Below are positions 57,297 through 64,000 of a stretch of 64,000 nt of DNA, in pieces. A program made the position numbers and the translations under genes. Positions within the stretch are counted from its first letter, which is position 1. Every line of letters begins with the position of its first letter. The notes under the pieces were generated by a model. That model was given only the letters and a program-made list of their open reading frames with translations. It searched no databases and was not told where the DNA came from. This DNA is from Neodiprion pinetum (Eukaryota; Arthropoda; Insecta; Hymenoptera; Diprionidae), in the NCBI RefSeq assembly GCF_021155775.2, contig NC_060233.1, positions 32,705,077-32,769,076 on the forward strand, written 5' to 3'.

Positions 57297-58867
57297 CGAG
57301 CTTCACTTTCCTAATAACAGTTCTTTCAACTTGGCAAAATATTCAACCGGGCACCTCGGCTCGCGCTCACCAACCAGCCAAACTTTCGGAATTTGGGATT
57401 CCAATTGGGACTGACAACCAGAACTCTCTTCTCCTCTCCCCTCCCATCAGTTTCTCTCCTTTTCTTCTCATCCTCGGGAATAAATCCTTCCCATCGACTT
57501 CCCGCAACATTCCCAAGCTCAACTTTCCCTTCGCGGGAGATTGATTAACAACAGACTTATACATCGTGATCAGAATTAATCATGACCCCCTCTCTTTCTC
57601 TCTCTCTCCCTCATTGCATAGATTCTTGAAATTTCATGTCTCAATTATAACAAAGAAACGAAAATGCAATAACTTTAACGCGACAACAGTGTTCAAGTAA
57701 ATTTTTGCGTAGTCGACGCGTTTTTTAAATCCATTTTCTTCCTTTAACTCTTTCAACCTATATCGTAGGTACTATGCTTATCTTCCACATTGGCAGAAAG
57801 GAAGGATGGAAGGAAGGAAGTAGGGAAGGAAACCAATCCTTCATTGTTACGTAGGCGGTGTGTAGAAGTATCTATCTTATCGAGAAAGAGAGACATGAGC
57901 GGCGAATGGGCGAGTACCGAAATGAATAATGGGGTGGCCTTTGATGATACGCGCAAGACACATTTATCATTCAAGTTGCGGCTCTCTCCTGTTTAGGGTG
58001 GGCGGGTTGTAAACAGGGGTTGGCAGCAGAAAGTGCTTTCCCGCGAATCGAAGACAGAGAGAGCGTGCGCGGTAAAGCGGGAGCGAGAGAGCCGAAGAAC
58101 GACGAGGATTTCGGGCGTATAATGACAAGTCTTGGCAAATTTACTTACTCCCGTCGACGATAGAATCGCCGATATTGCTTTTGAACCGGCTACCCACCCA
58201 TCACTAATTCAGAACGATACGCAAATACACGCCGATGACAGGATTCCGAGCGACTAGCCAATGGAAATCCGACTCAAATATGATTCGACTTTATAATATA
58301 ATTTCAACCCTTGCAGAGCTCCGCGCCCATTTGCAACTGGGTACGGCTTTTCGTGAAAAAATGTACCAACAATAATTAAAGGAAATTCAAAGCTGTGTCA
58401 TAATATTATAAACGAAATGGCCTGCGATAGCGAAATCCGAGCAAGATGAGGTGAGGAGAAGTGATTTGAGACGTGGCAAGCAATCCTTCGCGAGTTCGAG
58501 GCTCAAAATTCCAATAAGTTTCGGTAAGACACGACAGGCCGTAAGTCGTTGCAAGTGGTTTTTGAACCGGGATATGAAATTGTCCGGAACACCTCTTATT
58601 TCCGATTTCTTTGCCTCCCACTTCACCGAGCAATTCCATTCCTCGTCCCTTCGACGCAAAATAGACGCATGGGAAGAAAGACTAAAAAAGCGATAACTTC
58701 GAGGTGGAAAAGACGTACCTGTAGAACAAGTAAAAGTTTCCCTCCTCAAGGAATAACGCCCAAAAATTCGAGGCAGACACGAAAGTCACGCCAGAATTTC
58801 GTCCATCGAGCGATCCCCCGTACGACAAGTCGCGTATAAGAAGACCACTGTTCGTGCTTCCGCTTAC

Positions 58868-58984
58868 CGTTCTCCGATTATCGCGTATACGGTTTCAATG
58901 ATGGAAAGCGTCACCGAAGCGCAACGAAACGACGCCGACGGACGGTTGGCTTTCGTCGACGAGTTCGTCAAACGAGCTGACTGA
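58868..58984 (-). promoter_or_regulatory. Candidate initiator and 5' noncoding exon for the LRR gene
   Basis: On the minus strand TTCTCTCAGTCAGC contains an exact initiator TCAGTC (+1 at 58982). 115 nt later AACG|gtaagc is a good donor, so a short leader exon 58982-58868 could splice to the acceptor at 45659. It contains no ATG, as a leader exon should. There is no DPE at +28 and no TATA box, so this rests on two short matches. Confidence 0.2.
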
Positions 58985-61900
58985 GAGAAAAGTTGAGCGT
59001 GTAAAAAAGTAAGAATCACGAGACGAGGCTACGTGGGAGTAAGGCGACACCCACTAATCGCTGACGTGGTTCGTACACACAGCCTGAGTCGGATACGCGA
59101 TATGTAACGTACGGTGTGCGTCTTTCGGCATGCGCGGTGTCGTGACTCTGCGGATACTACCAAGACGACGACGATGCCGTCCTTTACACTCTCAACGCAC
59201 ACTCCTCCGGGATAGAAGCTCACAGCCGCATCATCGCGTCGACTAGTTTCGCGGCGCATGGTGAACGTGGTACGCGGAGAGAGTGTGAGTTCATAAGTTA
59301 AATATACGGTACATGCGGTCTAAAAATAGAGGTTACTTTGCCGCGGTAGTTGAGGGTACAGTGACACGTACATCTCACCGCGGATGCTATACTCGATGCC
59401 TGATAAGAAACAGTCACCTCGTTCAACGCGACAACGCGTTCAGGGTACAACTAGAATTTGTGTTTCTACCGCGCGTCTAAGTCTGTAAGGAACTGCAGCT
59501 TGAATTTTTAGATTCGACGTCAACGTCGCGAAACATCGGGAAGAAATTCATTATTGTGCAATTTTAGAACGACTATGTGTTATATGTTCGGTTCAACGTG
59601 ATTCATTTAATTTCAAACGATTCCAATTAAATGACGCGAAGTAAAGTTTGTTCCTGAACATGCATCGTGGCAGTAACGTTACTAACTTCAATCGCACAAC
59701 GTGAATGACGTTGTCGTCCATGCAGGAAATAGCAATTTTTTGCATTAACTTTGAATAGTTTATTGATAAGGGTACAAATTTGATGAATTCTCTGACCCGC
59801 GTAAAGGTACGTATACGACAGTCCGAAAATTTTGGCATTCTCTCAGTCGAGTTCTATTAAAACTGGGCTGTCGATTCTAAATCGTGTGACAGGGGTCGAA
59901 AAGCTTTGGTTTGGCGGTACCTCGCGTGATAATATGGCAGGTAATTTCCGGGAGATGAAACATGACCGACCTCGGAACGAGTGGGTAATGGGAAAAATGT
60001 TAACTCTTTTGCCATATCCGGTGACGAATTCTACCGTCGTCGTCGAATGGGTAAGAGGGTAGAAAAAAAAAAAAAAAACCTAGAAAATAAAACCCGCACC
60101 GTCGCACAAGGGAGTTTGAAACTTGGAGAGCTACGCTTACAAGTTTTTTCAACGACACAGTAACGAAATCCTCCTCCATAAAGAATCAAAGGAGCGTGTG
60201 AACGTGGAACAAAATCTATAGCATACATTTTTACGTCAAAAATTTTCGACGCGAAGAAAGGGACGCGAGCACAACGCTGAAAGAAAGAGAAAAAAAAATC
60301 AAAGGAAACGATTTGCGTATTTAAGAACAATAGTCAGGTTAATTAATACAAAATGAAATAAAAGAAAAGCAGCCACCATATGCAAAACGGGTAATTCGAA
60401 ACAATTATTTATGATCTTATTCTCGTAATCTGTGACGTATCTGGTAACGCGGTCGGGCGTACGGAGAGCCAGATACACGGGAAATGACGTCATCGGTCAC
60501 ACACCGTGATCGGGTAAAGCTATGTAATAGAAAGGGTCGGTTATACCGCATAATACGGCGGAGGGTTCGATGCGTGATGTTATACAGCCGGCAGATTCCT
60601 GGTGCGTTGAATTTTTCGTTCACGTATTATTGTTTACCGAAAGAGTATGAGAAGAAAATTTCTTGGAACAAGGTCCGGGGTTAAATCGGTGGGTAAATTA
60701 CGTCGACGGTGGCGATGCGGACGACAATGTGGGCGGAAAGTCAATATTTAAACTAGTAGGAAATAACCCGGGTCAACGAAACCAGCGACAATTAACTACC
60801 GAAGCACGTGCAGCGCATCCAAGTTTCATTTTCACTCTCGTTTTTCTCATTTCAATATTTTCTCGAGAAAATTTTAATGCACTATTTACAGCGACTTCGT
60901 CATACTTACATTTTCAATATCAACGGTCTACAATTACGTTCACTTAACAGAATACTATACGAAGCCCGATAACCGTATTGGCAATCCCTGAAAATTTTTT
61001 CAGAAATTCAAAAGTTATCTTTTCTTATAACGCGTAAATTCGATAATTTATGCCTTTAAGAGACACTCGAGTTCGTTAAATTTACGCAAATCGTAACGAA
61101 TGATAAATTAAAAATCAAGCTCTTTCCCTGTTTCGGGCGAAAAAACTGACGTTGCCGAATATGAGCGGCGTTAAAATGGGAGGAAAAAAGTGTTAAATAA
61201 ATTTTAGTACCCATCGTCCGTTATCACGCGGCTCACGCAACTCGCGGATGAATCCAACGTTTCGTATATTGTCTTCGTCAATAGGTAGGGAAAGTCAGTT
61301 AGTCATGACAAGGTATTGAGGCACTACAGCTATACATACCATTCAGATAAATTGTATCCAGCTCGCATTAGGCGCACCCCTAAACAGCGGGGGGAATTTA
61401 GGCTAAGGGAACGAAGCAGAGGGAGAAAGGGAGAAATAGGGAGATAGGGTGGTATAGATAGATAGAGAGAGGGGAGAGAGAATGGATCGGGGGAATGGCG
61501 AACCGGGACAATACGCGGTGTACGAAAAGTTACTAACGGCTCAACGGATGCATTGTGTCTAGGTAAATCCCAGTTGCCTAGCGCCAAAATCACATTAGCA
61601 ACATTTCAGCAATCACTTTTATCGGTTGTATTACACCTACGCGTTGCGTTCATATATAATACGTGCATGAATTATCAACAATTGCCTGCAGTATGACGAT
61701 TTCCATTAGACATGTTCGGTGTGAATGAAATAATTGGAATGAAACATAAATGTTTAGTTGCTCGGCAGTTTACAATTTTTATTTATGTTTCAACTGGTTC
61801 CGTACTTCGAAAGGGCGAAAAAGAAAAAGGTAAGCGAAGAAGAAATACAGGAGTGGATTTTGCGGTTTCTTTTCACAGCTAATCTATTTTGTTCCATTTT

Positions 61901-64000
61901 TATCTGCTCTATACAACTTGGTAATTTTTTAAAAATTGTTCATCTCGTATCTCTCAAACTCAACGTGCGTTCATTTTCGCTCTAGGCTTTGAAGCGTTGA
62001 ATATTCTTTTATTCGGAATAATATCACTACGTATATTTCATTAAAGTCAACTATGTCTGCAAACGGTGATTTCACGAACCGTGAAATAACTAAAAAGCCA
62101 ACATTTCATATCATTCAAACGTGAAACCTGCGAATTGTGTGATACATTTTTGTTTCTTCTACAAAACACCACACGTGGAAGTTGAGGTGAAAACGGTGAG
62201 AATCGTGGTCAGATCGAATCGGTCCATAATGCCCTATATACTCCGCATTCTGTGCCACAGGTTGAAAACTCGTTTCGACTAATTAAAAAAATGGCCCTAC
62301 CCCCGAAGCGACAGTATAAGTTCTTTTATCTATTCGGGGTGGGTACATTCGTGAGATATTAAACAACCTCCGCGATAACGATCACCCTCGACGGATAGCC
62401 GGTAGCATTAGACACACAGCCCCGTCCTCGGTAACGAACGAAGATCCTCCCTCAGTGGCGGTAAACCTTAGAGGAGAGAAGAAAAAACAAGGATCGTCCA
62501 AAACATTACGTCACGAACGTACGTTTACTCCGCAGGGCGACGAGGGCATCAGACGGCGGCCACTCGGTTCATTCGCTAACTAACTCTCTCTCCTCTCTCT
62601 CTCTCCGGCAGAGCCACCCCGAGTTTTTCCCGCTTTCGACCCCTCGTCAGGGTGGTGGTCCACGAATTAGGGAATAGGCGAGTAGTATAGGCTGTCACTG
62701 TCACTGGCAGCACTACCACCGTGGATGAACTTTTAGTGCCGCTTTCGAACCATTCCGCAATCACGGTACCCTCGACCCTCCTTCTGATTAGTGGCAAATA
62801 ATACCCCGAGGTAACAATGCGACTAGTGGTTCGACGATCTCACTTCACCCTCGCCCACCGGCGTCATCATCGTCCTCATCCTGCACCCTGAGTGGTGGTC
62901 CGCAACACGAGCAGAGCCAACAACAAACCAGCGATAAATCCGCCTTCCTCGCACTCTCTTACATTCTCATTCTGGTTCCCGTTCTCTTTGCATAAATATA
63001 CTCTCAAACTACGCAAACACGCGTTGCATTCTGCTGCACCCTTTGTCTGCGGCACGTTGCTACCGGCGCTGCTAGTCGATGTTGCGTCGTTTGCGCGGAT
63101 CATCGTCGTACGCCTAGGCGTATAAACTACCCCGTTTCGTCCGCGAATCGACCCTCGTTCGTTGATCAGACACTGGCCAATCAATTCGCGCATCTGTCCG
63201 TCCGCCCTGCGTTTATACAGCACACCCGTTCGCTCACCCTGCGGAGTGACGACCCTCCCCCCCACCCCCCCCCCTTTCTTTTCACGCGCTTCATCTTCAC
63301 CACTTCAATCTACTTTGAACAACCCTGCTGCCACCCGCCCTTATACACCGGTTTCCAACGTTATCGCGGGCTTTTTATCGCTCATCTTCACCCTGCAGTG
63401 TGCGATTGAGGGAGGGAATTATGGGATAGGAAATAGGATTTTCATATGATAATCACCCACCTTTCATGTACGGTTAGGTCCTTTCTTTCCGTTATTTCCT
63501 TCTTTCATTTTATTCATTCTTCGACGATACTTGAGTCGTTAATAGGAAAAAAAATATTACTAGAACACTATGAGCGTGGAGAAAAGTTCATTTCAAGAAA
63601 TTAAAGACTTCTGTCCACAGTCTTGCAAAACGAATCCTCACTGCTTTTTTCTTCGTGTACAATTTTCTTCATTTCTCATGAAAATACATCCATGACGCTA
63701 AAAGCACATCGTTAACATTTTACGCCCTCGCATCTGCGTTGCACCCGTGAAATATAGACGCGGTTCAATTTCAAGCACTAGCTTGTTAGAAACGACGAAA
63801 GCTTTGTGAAAACTTGATGATCCGCAAACTTCAACGTTTCACGTGTCTAACGATAAGCTATTAAGCTATACAATTCACCCCTCTTTTTTCCCGTCGACCA
63901 TCTGCGTGTTTACGCGAAAATTTGTGGAAAGTATTCTCCGTACTTCTAAAGGACACACACTCAGCGGACATCTGTCGTTGTCGATGATTCCGTCGGTTAA
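58985..64000. other. Upstream/intergenic DNA; no gene seen
   Basis: GC-richer patches at 59000-59300 and 62380-63420 hold CT-rich tracts, a TGACGTCA site at 60485-60492 and a C-rich run near 63258. Open frames on both strands overlap without family similarity. They may be regulatory DNA or 5' UTR of a gene beyond the window. Confidence 0.35.

Larger units (their letters stand above)
45675..58867 (-). other. Probable 5' intron of the LRR gene; no other gene seen
   Basis: About 13 kb of noncoding DNA with many microsatellites. A GC-richer zone at 47500-48350 has long open frames on several strands at once, but none has a recognisable family or paired splice sites. A TATATAAG on the plus strand at 47816 lacks a suitable initiator. 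Long first introns are usual for insect neuronal adhesion genes, which is an inference here. Confidence 0.35.

Noticed and set aside
58982..59259. 76-codon minus-strand frame starting ATG at 59259 as a 5' coding exon of the LRR gene
   Set aside because: Possible donors within it are weak and it encodes no signal-peptide-like sequence.
62876..63265. 129-codon minus-strand frame with a hydrophobic end
   Set aside because: It begins at GTG, has no recognisable domain, and overlaps an equally open plus-strand frame.

Overview
The window reads as the nuclear genome of an insect. Genes are split by GT-AG introns, intergenic DNA is AT-rich and full of microsatellites, CpG is not depleted, and both main genes match arthropod neuronal families. 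A hymenopteran is my best guess from the overall look, but nothing in the sequence proves it.

Layout. (1) About 0.9-13.8 kb, plus strand: a voltage-gated calcium channel beta-subunit gene (Ca-beta), with ten coding exons that join without a frame break into a 500-residue protein (short N-terminus, SH3, HOOK, guanylate-kinase-like domain, charged tail). A perfectly spaced Inr-DPE core promoter candidate lies at 946-980. A 39-nt frame-preserving microexon and a possible alternative last exon suggest C-terminal isoforms. (2) 13.8-23.2 kb: AT-rich DNA, probably 3' UTR and then intergenic, with no recognisable gene. (3) 23.3-34.6 kb: a repeat complex. It holds a diverged repeat copy with a 60-bp minisatellite, an orphan last exon of a BtpA-family protein, a roughly 340-bp tandem repeat, and, interrupting that repeat, a giant inverted repeat. 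The arms are about 3.4 and 4.2 kb. Each carries a 164-bp satellite array (6 units against 11), and they meet at a G-rich/C-rich core. (4) 34.6-43.0 kb: AT-rich DNA with no recognisable gene. (5) 43.4-45.7 kb, minus strand: the main coding exon of a capricious/tartan-type leucine-rich-repeat transmembrane adhesion protein. Its UAG stop is followed, in the same frame, by 239 further open codons. (6) 45.7-64 kb: probably the 5' intron and upstream DNA of that gene, with microsatellites and one weak candidate for a 5' exon.

Both main genes are expected to act in neurons: Ca-beta in trafficking and gating of Cav channels, and the LRR protein in target recognition and cell affinity. They converge on separate 3' sides with the repeat complex between them. 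The observations most worth following are the inverted repeat and the possible stop-codon readthrough, which would hide a C-terminal PDZ ligand (T-E-L) behind a His/Gln-rich tail.
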